Shown: positions 16,625 to 25,962 of the stretch, piece by piece
How the letters are laid out: each line of letters opens with the position of its first letter
How positions within the stretch are numbered: position 1 is the stretch's first letter
NCBI RefSeq assembly: GCF_001685485.1
Contig: NZ_BDEL01000001.1
Location: forward strand, 558,001-622,000
DNA length: 64,000 nucleotides
Origin: Formosa haliotis
GTDB taxonomy: Bacteria > Bacteroidota > Bacteroidia > Flavobacteriales > Flavobacteriaceae
Direction: 5' to 3'
Translations under genes and position numbers: made by a program
The notes under the pieces: generated by a model
Database searches by the model: none
What the model was told of the DNA's origin: nothing
What the model saw: only the letters and a program-made list of their open reading frames with translations

Positions 16625-18520
16625 TTAACCTTTTAACCACGCCTTACGTAATTCTATTTGTTTTGCTGTAGCTTCTGGATTTGCTTTAAGTGCCTGCCCT
16701 GTAGTATAGGTTTTGGTTAATTTTGTTTTAATCACCACTTCTTTACCAAATCTTGTTAAACGTACATCGATATCTTGTCCAGGCTGCCACATGATCATTT
16801 TCTGTAACATATCATTCGCGTTTACAATGGTCATTTCCTCTCCATTTATACTCTTAATAATATCGTTTGGCAATACCCCTTGCTCATGCCAAAAACTATT
16901 GTCTCTTACCAAATCGCTAAAAAATATCGTTCTCGTAACAGGATCACCTCCTAAAATTAATTCACCATTATTCAGTAAATAATTGGTTTCAATTTTACTT
17001 TCAGTTTCTATTAAACCTACTTTATTAAAATAAATATTATAATCTATAGGTGTTGTTCCTACCACATGTGTATTTAAAAATTCTCCCACTTCAGGATAGG
17101 TCATGCTTGTAATTTCTGCAATTAAACTATCATCATCAAATGGTTTATTTTTACCATATTTTTTCGATAATTCTTTCATTAAAGATAAAATACCACGTTG
17201 TCCGTTGCTTTCTTCACGCATAATAATATCGATACACATACCAATTAAAGCACCTTTCTGGTACACATCGATATAGTTATCGGAATATGGTTTTTCTAAG
17301 ATATTTTCACTCATTTTAGTAAAACTCATGGTATCATCAAAACTCTTAGACATATGGATTTTTTCCATGAGTTTTGAATAAAACTGATCTTCAGAAACCA
17401 AATCTTCACTTACCTGAAACAAGGTTGCAAAATACTCTGTTACCCCCTCATACATCCATAAATGCTTAGAAAAAGTAGGATTGTTATAATCGAAATAATG
17501 TACATCTGCAGAATGCACACTTAAAGGCGTTACAATATGGAAAAATTCATGAGACACGACATCTATCATACTTTCATCTAAAGCTTCTTCAGGCATACTA
17601 TCTTGTAACACCACCACTGTAGATGTGTTGTGCTCTAGAGCTCCAAAACCTTTCGGGTTTCCTTCTCCTTCACCAGCCAAATACAAATAAATGTCGTATC
17701 GAGAAGTTGTATGAATATCGCCTAAAAATGCTTTTTGAGCTTGCATCATTTTTTCCATAGTCTGACGCAATTTTTTAGCGGTATGTGTTTTAGATGGCGA
17801 GTACACACTTAAAACCACTTTTATATCGCCAACTTGAAATGTTTCAACATCTAAATCTCCATACATCATCGGGTTATCGGTAATATCAAAATATCTTGGT
17901 GCAGCATAACTCGTGGTTACTGTAGTACCATCTTCACTAGTTACCTCTTTTACATTTTGTAACGCCGATGTGCGTTTAAAAGTAGCTGGAGCTGTAACAT
18001 CTAAGGTATATTGATTGTTTTTTAAAGAATCGAAATACCCAATAAATCCGTGCAGATTTAATACATAGTTGTTAGGTTCTATATTCGTCCCAGAAGGTGA
18101 AAATGGGGTATCCCCTCCTATTCCTCCTTCTACTTCTATATCGAAAGTGTCGTTAACATAATAGGTAACATAATCTAGGTTTACGGCATTAGGGATCGTC
18201 CAAGAATTAACGTCTAATTTAGTTGTCGGAATTTCTTCGCCTTTATAATTGTAAGCTTTAAAATCGTCTATATATTTACCAAAATCGCTTACAGAGTAAG
18301 TACCCTGTACTACGCGCGGCAATCTATAAACAACGGTGTCTTGTGCAAATCGACCAGGGTTAATAGTAACAGGTGCTTTATCGTCTACCACTTTAGTTAA
18401 ATTGATAGAAGTTACAATAGGTGTATTTAAAGCCGAATCGTCTTTTGATACTTTTTTAGTAGAGCCACAGCCTACAAGTACTAAACCTGCAAGTGCTAAA
18501 GCAAAGAATTGATTTTTCAT
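16625..18520 (-). CDS. M61-family metallopeptidase with PDZ domain, lipoprotein
   Basis: The product is 631 aa. A lipoprotein signal (lipobox LVGC) is followed by an M61 (glycyl aminopeptidase-like) N-terminal beta domain. The gluzincin catalytic domain has HEFFH at residues 324-328 and the downstream Glu in WMYEGVTEYFA. A PDZ domain lies near the C-terminus (about 520-600, with GVLPNDIIKSINGEEM). It is exported and lipid-anchored, probably processing peptides in the periplasm. It stands alone and is divergent from the BatA-like operon. Substrate is unknown. Confidence 0.9.
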   Translation of the reverse strand: MKNQFFALALAGLVLVGCGSTKKVSKDDSALNTPIVTSINLTKVVDDKAPVTINPGRFAQDTVVYRLPRVVQGTYSVSDFGKYIDDFKAYNYKGEEIPTTKLDVNSWTIPNAVNLDYVTYYVNDTFDIEVEGGIGGDTPFSPSGTNIEPNNYVLNLHGFIGYFDSLKNNQYTLDVTAPATFKRTSALQNVKEVTSEDGTTVTTSYAAPRYFDITDNPMMYGDLDVETFQVGDIKVVLSVYSPSKTHTAKKLRQTMEKMMQAQKAFLGDIHTTSRYDIYLYLAGEGEGNPKGFGALEHNTSTVVVLQDSMPEEALDESMIDVVSHEFFHIVTPLSVHSADVHYFDYNNPTFSKHLWMYEGVTEYFATLFQVSEDLVSEDQFYSKLMEKIHMSKSFDDTMSFTKMSENILEKPYSDNYIDVYQKGALIGMCIDIIMREESNGQRGILSLMKELSKKYGKNKPFDDDSLIAEITSMTYPEVGEFLNTHVVGTTPIDYNIYFNKVGLIETESKIETNYLLNNGELILGGDPVTRTIFFSDLVRDNSFWHEQGVLPNDIIKSINGEEMTIVNANDMLQKMIMWQPGQDIDVRLTRFGKEVVIKTKLTKTYTTGQALKANPEATAKQIELRKAWLKG

Positions 18521-18676
18521 GTATTAGTTTGTTTAATCTAAATTAGTCTGCCAAATTAATAATCTGAAACAAAAAAGGATGACAACATTTTGTTAAAAGA
18601 AATTTGAATCACAGCTTACAAATGTAACTTTTTATCTGAAATTAAAATTTTTCTTATTAATTCGACATGCAATTCT

Positions 18677-18684
18677 TATCTTTG
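18677..18684 (+). promoter_or_regulatory. Promoter -7 element of the BatA-like operon
   Basis: TATCTTTG matches TAnnTTTG and lies 17 nt before the start codon at 18702. Confidence 0.5.
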
Positions 18685-18701
18685 ACAAACATATTTTAGG
18701 A

Positions 18702-20624
18702 ATGCAGTTTAAACACCCAGAACTTCTTTACGCTCTTTTTTTATTACTTATTCCTATTATTATTCACTTATTTCAGCTCAGAAGATTTAAAAATGAAGCC
18801 TTTACCAATGTCGCTATACTTAAATCTGTAACGCAACAAACTCGTAAAAGTTCTCAGCTAAAAAAATGGTTAACTTTACTTACCCGTTTACTTCTCTTAG
18901 CGTGTATAATATTGGCCTTTGCACAACCCTTTACTACCTTAAAAAATACGGTTGAAACCCCTAAAGAAACGGTTGTATTTCTAGACAATTCGTACAGTTT
19001 ACAGCAAAAAGGAGCGCAAGGAGAATTACTTAAACGTGCCGTACAAGATTTAATTTCTGAAACCGATTACGATAAACCTATCACTTTAGTTACCCACGAT
19101 GCGGTTTATAAAAACACCACTTTAAAAGCAATTAAAAACGATTTATTACAACTAAATTATACCGCAAGTCCACTATCTTATAAAGCCGCCTTGCTAAAGT
19201 GTAAATCCCTTTTTAAAACACCTTCACAGCGTAAACAGCTTATTTTTATTTCCGATTTTCAGGAACTAAAAGATCCCTTTTCTGTGGATACAGACTCGTT
19301 AACTCAGGTGGAATTAGTACAACTAAAGCCAATAAATACCAATAATATTGCGATAGATAGTGTTTACATTTCGAAATCAAATCCGACACAAACAGAATTA
19401 ACTTTAATCTTAAAAAATTATGGCGATGCGGTAGATAACCTGTCCGTGGCCTTGCACAACAACGATAAGTTAATTGCAAAATCGGCAGTTACTATAAGTG
19501 ATAAGGCTGAAACACAATTTACTATTCCTAGCAATGAAGTGCTAAATGGCACTTTTAGTATTGAAGATTCCGGATTACAATTTGATAATACCCTATATTT
19601 TAATTTAAATGCTCCTGCTAAAATTCATGTTTTAAGTATAACAGATGGAGATGACAGTTTTTTAAGAAAAATCTATACTAAAGATGAATTTGAATTTTCT
19701 TCTATCGCAGCAAATCAATTAGATTATAACACTTTAGAAACGCAGAATACCATCATTTTAAATGAATTAAAAGACATACCAACTTCCCTAATTAATATTT
19801 TAAAATCGTTTACAGATCAAGGAGGAAATGTGATTGTAATACCGTCTCAGCATTTAAATTTAAACGCTTATAATAAGTTGCTGTTAAATTATAACACCTC
19901 GTTTCAGTCGCATATAGATTCAGAAAAACGGGTAACAACTATAAATTATTCGCATCCTATTTATAAGGATGATGTTTTTGAAAAACAGGTAAGTAATTTC
20001 CAATACCCCAAAGTTAATCAATATTATAATTTAAGTGGAAATTTAGGGAGTTCAGCCTTAAGTTTTGAAGATGGAAAACCATTTCTAACTCAATTTTCAA
20101 ATGTTTTTGTGTTTACCGCTCCCATAAATTCTGAAGTTTCTAATTTTAAAAATTGGGCTTTAATAGTCCCTTCTTTTTATAAAATGGCAGTAAGTAGTTT
20201 ACAGCATCCTAAATTGTATTACACTATTGGAACTCAAAATAATTTTGATGTTGAAGTCGCTTTAAATCAAGACGATATTATTTCAATAAAAAATGAGCAA
20301 GGAGATTTTATTCCGCAGCAACAATACTTCAATAATAAAGTAAGTGTAATTACTACCAATCGTCCAGAACATTCTGGAATTTATCATATTACAAGCAAAG
20401 AAAAAACACTTAAAAATATTAGTTATAATTATAATCGTGCCGAAAGCAGATTGGTGTATCAAGACCTTTCAACACTTAAAAATGTAACTATCAATAATTC
20501 AATACCAAGTCTTTTCAACACTCTAAAAAGTAATACAAAAGTTAATGAGCTATGGAAATGGTTTACTATTTTTGCATTAGCCTTTTTGATTATTGAAATG
20601 CTCATCTTAAAATTTTTTAAATGA
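18702..20624 (+). CDS. BatA-domain membrane protein
   Basis: This 640-aa protein has the BatA/aerotolerance N-terminal domain: a first membrane helix (about 8-23), the basic LRRFKNEAFTNVAILK loop, and a second helix (about 58-78, ending LAFAQPF). A von Willebrand-like region follows (VVFLDNSYSLQQ with a degenerate MIDAS site), then long beta domains, with one C-terminal helix at about 617-637. The large middle part should lie in the periplasm. It starts a tightly packed operon: its stop overlaps the start of the dihydroorotase paralogue by four bases. Function is unknown beyond a presumed envelope role. Confidence 0.85.
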   Translation: MQFKHPELLYALFLLLIPIIIHLFQLRRFKNEAFTNVAILKSVTQQTRKSSQLKKWLTLLTRLLLLACIILAFAQPFTTLKNTVETPKETVVFLDNSYSLQQKGAQGELLKRAVQDLISETDYDKPITLVTHDAVYKNTTLKAIKNDLLQLNYTASPLSYKAALLKCKSLFKTPSQRKQLIFISDFQELKDPFSVDTDSLTQVELVQLKPINTNNIAIDSVYISKSNPTQTELTLILKNYGDAVDNLSVALHNNDKLIAKSAVTISDKAETQFTIPSNEVLNGTFSIEDSGLQFDNTLYFNLNAPAKIHVLSITDGDDSFLRKIYTKDEFEFSSIAANQLDYNTLETQNTIILNELKDIPTSLINILKSFTDQGGNVIVIPSQHLNLNAYNKLLLNYNTSFQSHIDSEKRVTTINYSHPIYKDDVFEKQVSNFQYPKVNQYYNLSGNLGSSALSFEDGKPFLTQFSNVFVFTAPINSEVSNFKNWALIVPSFYKMAVSSLQHPKLYYTIGTQNNFDVEVALNQDDIISIKNEQGDFIPQQQYFNNKVSVITTNRPEHSGIYHITSKEKTLKNISYNYNRAESRLVYQDLSTLKNVTINNSIPSLFNTLKSNTKVNELWKWFTIFALAFLIIEMLILKFFK

Positions 20625-21874
20625 ACGTACTTATAAAATCTGCAACCATTATTGATACTAAAAGTGAGTTTCACAACCAAACTCTTGATATTTTAGTAGA
20701 AAAAGGCAGTATTTCCAACATTGGAAAATCGTTAAAAAATCCGAATAACTACGACGAAATTTCTCTTGAAAACCTTCATATTTCTCAAGGTTGGTTTGAT
20801 AGTAGTGTGAGCTTTGGAGAACCAGGTTTCGAAGATCGTGAAACTATAGAAAACGGACTAAAAACAGCCGCTTTTTCTGGGTTTACCACAGTGGCGATGA
20901 ATGCAAATAGTCACCCAGCTATCGATACTAATAGTGCCATTACATTTGTAAAAAGTAAGTCTAGAGATCATGCCGTAACCCTATTACCTATTGGAGCACT
21001 TACCAAAAATAGCGACGGTGTAGATTTAGCCGAGTTATACGATATGAAATCTGCTGGTGCTGTAGCCTACTACGACTATAAAAAACCGATTAGCAATGCA
21101 AATCTTATGAAAATTGCCTTGCAATATGCTAGTAATTTCGACGGTTTGGTTTATTCTTTTCCGCAGGACAATAAAATAGCTGGAAAAGGTGTCATGAACG
21201 AACATATAACAAGCACCACTTTAGGGTTAAAAGGCCTGCCTTCTGTCGCCGAAGAATTACAAATAGCACGCGATTTATTTTTATTAGAATATACCGGTGG
21301 TAAATTACATATCCCAACCATTTCTACAGCTAAATCTGTAGCCTTAATTCGCGAAGCAAAAGCTAAAAAATTAGACGTAAGTTGTAGTGTTGCCATTCAT
21401 AATTTATACTTTGATGACAGCGTACTAAACGATTTTAATACCCATTACAAAGTATTGCCTCCATTGCGAACAAAGACCGACATCGACGCTTTAATAGAAG
21501 GTGTAAAAGACGGCACTATAGATATGGTAACCAGCGATCATACCCCTTATAATATTGAGGAAAAGAAAGTTGAATTCGATTATGCCGCTTACGGAACCAT
21601 AGGTTTAGAAAGTGCTTTTGGTGCTTTACAAACTATATTTTCTTTAAAGAAAACTATCGATATTTTAACCAAAGGAAAACAACGTTTGGGAACAGTAAAC
21701 ACCCCGATTGCTGTCGGAAATTTAGCGAACTTCACATTATTTAATCCAGAGAAGAAATATACGTTTACTACAAACGACATAGTGTCTAAATCTAAAAATG
21801 CCATTTTTGAAGGCGCTTCTTTAAAAGGCCAAGCTTACGGCATTATAAATAACAAGCAACTCATTTTAAAATAA
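20621..21874 (+). CDS. Dihydroorotase paralogue lacking metal ligands
   Basis: This 417-aa cyclic amidohydrolase fold resembles class I dihydroorotase (pyrimidine synthesis). The N-terminal beta domain, TIM barrel and the C-terminal TSDHTPY motif are recognisable. The canonical D-x-H-x-H-L-R-E-P-G signature reads D60-S-S-V-S-F-G-E-P-G, so both zinc-binding His and the substrate Arg are replaced. The LHVCHVST-type motif reads LHIPTIST, losing another metal His. It therefore cannot use the normal metal chemistry and is probably non-catalytic, perhaps structural like the pseudo-DHOases that scaffold aspartate transcarbamoylase. It overlaps the BatA-like gene by four bases and precedes the small membrane-protein gene by six. 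Confidence 0.85.
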   Translation: MNVLIKSATIIDTKSEFHNQTLDILVEKGSISNIGKSLKNPNNYDEISLENLHISQGWFDSSVSFGEPGFEDRETIENGLKTAAFSGFTTVAMNANSHPAIDTNSAITFVKSKSRDHAVTLLPIGALTKNSDGVDLAELYDMKSAGAVAYYDYKKPISNANLMKIALQYASNFDGLVYSFPQDNKIAGKGVMNEHITSTTLGLKGLPSVAEELQIARDLFLLEYTGGKLHIPTISTAKSVALIREAKAKKLDVSCSVAIHNLYFDDSVLNDFNTHYKVLPPLRTKTDIDALIEGVKDGTIDMVTSDHTPYNIEEKKVEFDYAAYGTIGLESAFGALQTIFSLKKTIDILTKGKQRLGTVNTPIAVGNLANFTLFNPEKKYTFTTNDIVSKSKNAIFEGASLKGQAYGIINNKQLILK

Positions 21875-21880
21875 AAACCC

Positions 21881-22207
21881 ATGATAAATCAAACCGTTCA
21901 AGAAGGTAAAACAATGGCAATTATTTGCTATTTAACGTTTATTGGTTTAATAATTGCAATAATTATGAACCTAGAAAAACGTAATCCGTTTACCTCCTTT
22001 CATATAAGACAAATGCTTGGATTACTTATTATGCTACTTGTTTCTAACATGATAGAAAAGTATTTAAATAGTTGGCTAGGTACCATTTGTTGGTTTTTCA
22101 CCGCAGGTTGTTGGCTGTATGCCTTTTTTCATGTAATAAAAGGAGAAATGAAACTGATACCCTATGTTGGCGATAAATTTCAAGAATGGTTTAGAAATAT
22201 AAGATAA
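21881..22207 (+). CDS. Small DUF4870-like membrane protein
   Basis: This 108-aa protein has three predicted membrane helices (about 12-30, 45-60, 67-87) and a conserved FHIRQMLGL segment between the first two, as in DUF4870/'import component' proteins. The C-terminal tail (GDKFQEWFRNIR) is amphipathic. Its stop codon shares its last base with the ATG of the esterase gene, so the two are translationally coupled. No function is known. Confidence 0.8.
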   Translation: MINQTVQEGKTMAIICYLTFIGLIIAIIMNLEKRNPFTSFHIRQMLGLLIMLLVSNMIEKYLNSWLGTICWFFTAGCWLYAFFHVIKGEMKLIPYVGDKFQEWFRNIR

Positions 22208-22857
22208 TGAAAGACCTTAGTTTATATCACATTACAAGACCTTCAACTCTGAAGGAAAATGCACCACTTTTAATTATGTTTCATGGTTATGGTAGCGACG
22301 AAAATGATTTGTTTTCTTTTGCATCAGAATTACCTGAAGACCTATTTATAATTTCGGTTAGAGCACCATTTGCTATGCAACCTTACGGAAATGCTTGGTA
22401 TGCCATTAATTTTGATGAAGACAATGGAAAGTGGAGCGATGACGAACAAGCAAAAACATCTCGAGATTTAATATCTAAATTTATAGATGAAGCAACCGAG
22501 CAATATCCAGTAGATAAAGAAAATGTTAGCCTTTTAGGCTTTAGCCAAGGAAGTATTTTAAGTTATGCTGTTGCACTAACCTATCCGGAAAAAGTAAATA
22601 ATATCATAGCTTTAAGCGGATATATTAATCAGGAACTGATTCCTAAAAACCATAATACCGAAGATTATAAACACCTTAATTTCTTCTGTTCTCACGGTAG
22701 TGTAGATCAAGTCATTCCAGTAGATTGGGCAAGGAAAACACCAGGTATACTTGATGGTTTAAGTATAAAACATGAATATCATGAATATCCCGTGGGTCAT
22801 GGGGTAGCACCACAAAACTTTTACGATTTTAAAAACTGGTTATCAAAATTGGTTTAA
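22207..22857 (+). CDS. Alpha/beta-hydrolase, carboxylesterase/phospholipase type
   Basis: This 216-aa serine hydrolase has the FHGYGSDENDLF oxyanion segment, nucleophile elbow GFSQG (about residues 115-119), an Asp in GSVDQVIPV and the catalytic His in PVGHGVAP. It belongs to the YpfH/acyl-protein-thioesterase-like group of small cytoplasmic esterases. It is the last gene of the BatA-like operon, overlapping the preceding gene by one base, and is followed by a strong terminator at 22879-22930. Natural substrate unknown. Confidence 0.9.
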   Translation: MKDLSLYHITRPSTLKENAPLLIMFHGYGSDENDLFSFASELPEDLFIISVRAPFAMQPYGNAWYAINFDEDNGKWSDDEQAKTSRDLISKFIDEATEQYPVDKENVSLLGFSQGSILSYAVALTYPEKVNNIIALSGYINQELIPKNHNTEDYKHLNFFCSHGSVDQVIPVDWARKTPGILDGLSIKHEYHEYPVGHGVAPQNFYDFKNWLSKLV

Positions 22858-22878
22858 ATTCCATCCCATTATAAATAG

Positions 22879-22930
22879 AAAAGTGTATAAAAAACCAGAA
22901 TTAAACATGGTATTTTATACACTTTTTTTT
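22879..22930. terminator. Terminator hairpin between convergent operons
   Basis: AAAAGTGTATAAAA and TTTTATACACTTTT are perfect 14-bp arms followed by more T, after the esterase gene and facing the leftward gene that ends at 22970. Confidence 0.85.
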
Positions 22931-22969
22931 ATTCGATTAAAATTCAGATAATCGTTTTCTAATAAAGAT

Positions 22970-23470
22970 TTACTGAAGTGGGTATAACAACGAGTCTATA
23001 ACATCGAAAGTCACTTCGTTCTGATTTATTACTTCGTATTTAATTAGAAGTTCTCCCCAGAAAATACCATCAGAGAAATCGGTAATCAACCATTTATGGT
23101 TTAATATTTTAATGGAGTTTATAAGCATCGATTTTCCTTCGTTTGCAGCATACGGAATTAAGGGGTTCCCTCCTTTTACTGTATTTTGCTTATAAATTTC
23201 ATCTTTAATAAACGGAATTAAAGTAGGTACATCAAACCCTTTATTTTCTAAATACGTAATGGCATCTTCATTGTGCTCGATATTAAAATACGACAATTCA
23301 AAAATCTTATCGTTTAACACCGCAACAGAATCTTTTAAGGTTTCTACTCTAGCGTTACACTTTTCTATGGTTCTTATATCGTCTTCAAAAACATTTTTGG
23401 AATTCACATATTGAAATAAGATAAGGAGTAACGAAAAAATAAATAGGTACATGAAAATTTTCTGCTTCAT
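22970..23470 (-). CDS. Uncharacterised membrane-anchored protein
   Basis: This 166-aa protein has one N-terminal membrane helix (about 5-22), a heptad-like segment (about 32-60) and a compact C-terminal domain with a conserved-looking GGNPLIPYAANEGKSMLINSIKILNHKWLI region (written here in outline only). Similar proteins occur after MBL-fold hydrolases in Flavobacteriaceae and are sometimes labelled hydrolase, but I see no catalytic motif. Its start shares one base with the stop of the MBL-fold gene, so it is co-translated with it. Function unknown. Confidence 0.65.
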   Translation of the reverse strand: MKQKIFMYLFIFSLLLILFQYVNSKNVFEDDIRTIEKCNARVETLKDSVAVLNDKIFELSYFNIEHNEDAITYLENKGFDVPTLIPFIKDEIYKQNTVKGGNPLIPYAANEGKSMLINSIKILNHKWLITDFSDGIFWGELLIKYEVINQNEVTFDVIDSLLYPLQ

Positions 23471-24231
23471 TATATAGTAATTTGGAGGTTATCGTATGCT
23501 AAAAATACGTTTTTTGGTAATTGATTTTGAACCACGTCATGGAAACCTAACAAATGACTAATATGAGTTAAGTAGGCCTGTTCGGGTTGTACTTTTTTAA
23601 TAAATGCTAAGGCTTCATCTAAACTAAAATGCGATATATGTGGCTGAATACGCAGGGCGTTTACCACTAAAACTTTAACGCCTTTTAATTTGTCTATTTC
23701 TTCATTTTCTAAAGTTTTCATATCGGTTAAATATGCAAAATCCTTAAAGCGAAACCCAAAAACTTGCAATTTAAAATGCATACCATTAATAGGTATAACT
23801 TCTAAATTTTCAATTTTAAATGGTGTATTAGTAATAATATGTGGTTGCACACTTGGCGCACCTGGATACTTATTTTCGGTTTCAAAAATATAATCGAATC
23901 TACGCTCTAAAGAGGTTAACACCCGTTCGTGAGCATAAATATCGATATCGCCTTGACGAAAGAAAAACGGACGAATATCATCTAAACCAGCTGTATGGTC
24001 GGCATGTTCGTGTGTAAATAAAATACCATCTAAGCTTTCAACTTTATTGCTTAACATTTGCTGTCTAAAATCTGGACCGCAATCTATAACATAAGAAAAG
24101 TTGTCCCATTCTATTAAAACAGAAACACGAAGGCGTTTATCTTTTGGGTTTTCACTTAAGCATACCGGATGATCGCTACCAATTATGGGTATGCCTTGTG
24201 ATGTTCCTGTACCTAAAAAAGTGATTTTCAA
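23470..24231 (-). CDS. MBL-fold (PhnP-like) metallohydrolase
   Basis: This 253-aa metallo-beta-lactamase-fold phosphodiesterase-like enzyme starts MKITFLGTGTSQGIP. It has the dinuclear metal motif HEHADH (in LFTHEHADHTAGLDDIRP), the DCGPDFRQQML segment and the LTHISHLLGFHD C-terminal ligands typical of the PhnP/cyclic-phosphodiesterase branch. The extra PxCxSxNPKDKRLR insertion is common in this branch. It is cytoplasmic. It is co-transcribed with the membrane-anchored protein downstream (one-base overlap). Substrate unknown. Confidence 0.88.
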   Translation of the reverse strand: MKITFLGTGTSQGIPIIGSDHPVCLSENPKDKRLRVSVLIEWDNFSYVIDCGPDFRQQMLSNKVESLDGILFTHEHADHTAGLDDIRPFFFRQGDIDIYAHERVLTSLERRFDYIFETENKYPGAPSVQPHIITNTPFKIENLEVIPINGMHFKLQVFGFRFKDFAYLTDMKTLENEEIDKLKGVKVLVVNALRIQPHISHFSLDEALAFIKKVQPEQAYLTHISHLLGFHDVVQNQLPKNVFLAYDNLQITI

Positions 24232-24267
24232 AAGTGTAAAGTTTTAATACAAAAATAGACTTATTTT

Positions 24268-24297
24268 TTTGTTAAGTAGGCTAATTTAATACCTTTG
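24268..24297 (+). promoter_or_regulatory. Canonical promoter of the 482-aa conserved gene
   Basis: TTTG (24268-24271), an 18-nt gap and TACCTTTG (24290-24297) match the -33/-7 consensus. The start codon is 29 nt downstream. Confidence 0.65.
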
Positions 24298-24325
24298 TAA
24301 CACACATACAAATCTACATTTAAAG

Positions 24326-25774
24326 ATGGAAATCACCCTGAAAGGAGACAAAAAGATTGAAGATATTCCTTCGTTAAAAACGAAAGCACTTCGAATCAAT
24401 TTAAATGAAAACATTTATGGAACGTTTGCCGAAATTGGTGCAGGACAGGAAACTGTTCGACATTTCTTTAGAGCTGGTGGTGCCTCAGGAACAATAGCAA
24501 AAGCCATGTCGGCTTACGATAAAGCCTTTAGTGACGCTGTTTATGGTGTTGAAGATGATGGTAGATATGTTACTGAAGCTCGTTTATTAAAAATGCTTAA
24601 TCACGAAATTGGACTGATAGAAGAGCGTATTACAAGAGACAAACACCCTAATAAAATGTTTTTCTCTTTTGCCAATACCGTTACAACTATCGATTTTGCA
24701 AAGCAATTTAAAGGTCATGGTTGGGTTGGAATTAGATATCAAGTAGAGCCAAATCAAGATTATAACGAAATTACTCTTCACCTTAGATTTAAAGAAACAG
24801 ACGCCAGATTACAACAAGAAACACTAGGTGTGCTAGGAACCAATTTAATTTATGGTGCGTTTTATAAGTATAATGAGCCTAAAAAATTATTGCGCTATTT
24901 ATACGATCACCTACACAAAGATCAATTAGAAATTGATACTATAAATTTTTCGGGACCAATTTTTGAAAATGTAGACAACCGATTAATGAGTTTACAATTG
25001 GTGAAAAATGGCATGACAGATGCCGTAATGTTCGATCCTGATGGAAACAACGTTTTACCAGCTCGTGTACTTTATAAGAAAAATATTTTAGCCTTACGCG
25101 GAAGTTATAGACCTGTAACGAAAGTGAACATGGATATGTTTCATAAATCGTACGACATGTTTATTAAGGAAAATAAAGTCGATGAAGCTAATACTAAAGT
25201 TATTTTCGAGATTACCTTATCTAACTTACGTGCCGAAGGAGAAATCGATGAGCAAGATTTCATGGATCGCGCCCAATTACTGTGTTCTTTAGGTCAAAGT
25301 GTACTTATTTCTAATTTTCAAGAGTATTACAAATTAGTTGAATATTTCTCGCAATACACTAAAAACCGCATGGGATTAGCCATGGGTGTAAATAATTTAG
25401 TTGATGTATTCGATGAAAAATATTACCGCCATTTAAGTGGAGGTATTCTAGAAGCTTTTGGTAAATTATTCTTTAAAGATCTTCGCGTATACTTATACCC
25501 TATGTTAGACGAAAATGGGGTATTAATGAATAGCGAAAACTTAAAAGTACACCCACGTATGAAAGAATTATATAAATTCTTTAAATACAATGGTAAAGTT
25601 GTAGATGTTACAGATTACGATCCTAATATCCTTTCGGTATTTTCTAGAGAAGTACTAAAGAAGATTGCTAATAACGAAGAAGGTTGGGAAAATATGCTTC
25701 CAGAAGGTATTGCTAAATTAATTAAACAAAAATGTTTATTTAGCTGCGAATCGGAAGAAACATTAAATCGCTAA
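24326..25774 (+). CDS. Conserved 482-aa protein of unknown function
   Basis: A large soluble protein opening MEITLKGDKKIEDIPSL, with motifs EIGAGQETVRHFFRAGGASG near the N-terminus and LSGGILEAFGKLF near the C-terminus. I recall strongly conserved relatives in Bacteroidota, often carried in databases under the name nicotinate-nucleotide adenylyltransferase. I see no nucleotidyltransferase HxGH or SxTxxR motif here, so I do not use that name. There is no signal peptide or membrane helix. It has its own canonical promoter and is followed by a terminator, so it is a single-gene unit. Function unknown. Confidence 0.8.
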   Translation: MEITLKGDKKIEDIPSLKTKALRINLNENIYGTFAEIGAGQETVRHFFRAGGASGTIAKAMSAYDKAFSDAVYGVEDDGRYVTEARLLKMLNHEIGLIEERITRDKHPNKMFFSFANTVTTIDFAKQFKGHGWVGIRYQVEPNQDYNEITLHLRFKETDARLQQETLGVLGTNLIYGAFYKYNEPKKLLRYLYDHLHKDQLEIDTINFSGPIFENVDNRLMSLQLVKNGMTDAVMFDPDGNNVLPARVLYKKNILALRGSYRPVTKVNMDMFHKSYDMFIKENKVDEANTKVIFEITLSNLRAEGEIDEQDFMDRAQLLCSLGQSVLISNFQEYYKLVEYFSQYTKNRMGLAMGVNNLVDVFDEKYYRHLSGGILEAFGKLFFKDLRVYLYPMLDENGVLMNSENLKVHPRMKELYKFFKYNGKVVDVTDYDPNILSVFSREVLKKIANNEEGWENMLPEGIAKLIKQKCLFSCESEETLNR

Positions 25775-25909
25775 ACTCGAAATAGTTCGACAATATTCAA
25801 GAGCCTTTAATGTGGTCTTATTGGATTAGAAGTTATGTTTTTTAAATTTTGATACAGTGTTTCTATAACATTCTTACCAAACTATAAATAGTAAATTATT
25901 ATAAATATT

Positions 25910-25943
25910 AAACGCCCTTTGAATTCATCTTCAAAGGGCGTTT
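25910..25943. terminator. Bidirectional terminator hairpin
   Basis: AAACGCCCTTTGAA and TTCAAAGGGCGTTT are perfect 14-bp arms around a six-base loop, between the 482-aa gene and the convergent NAD(P)HX repair gene. Confidence 0.9.
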
Positions 25944-25962
25944 AATTTTTACTTTATTTAGT

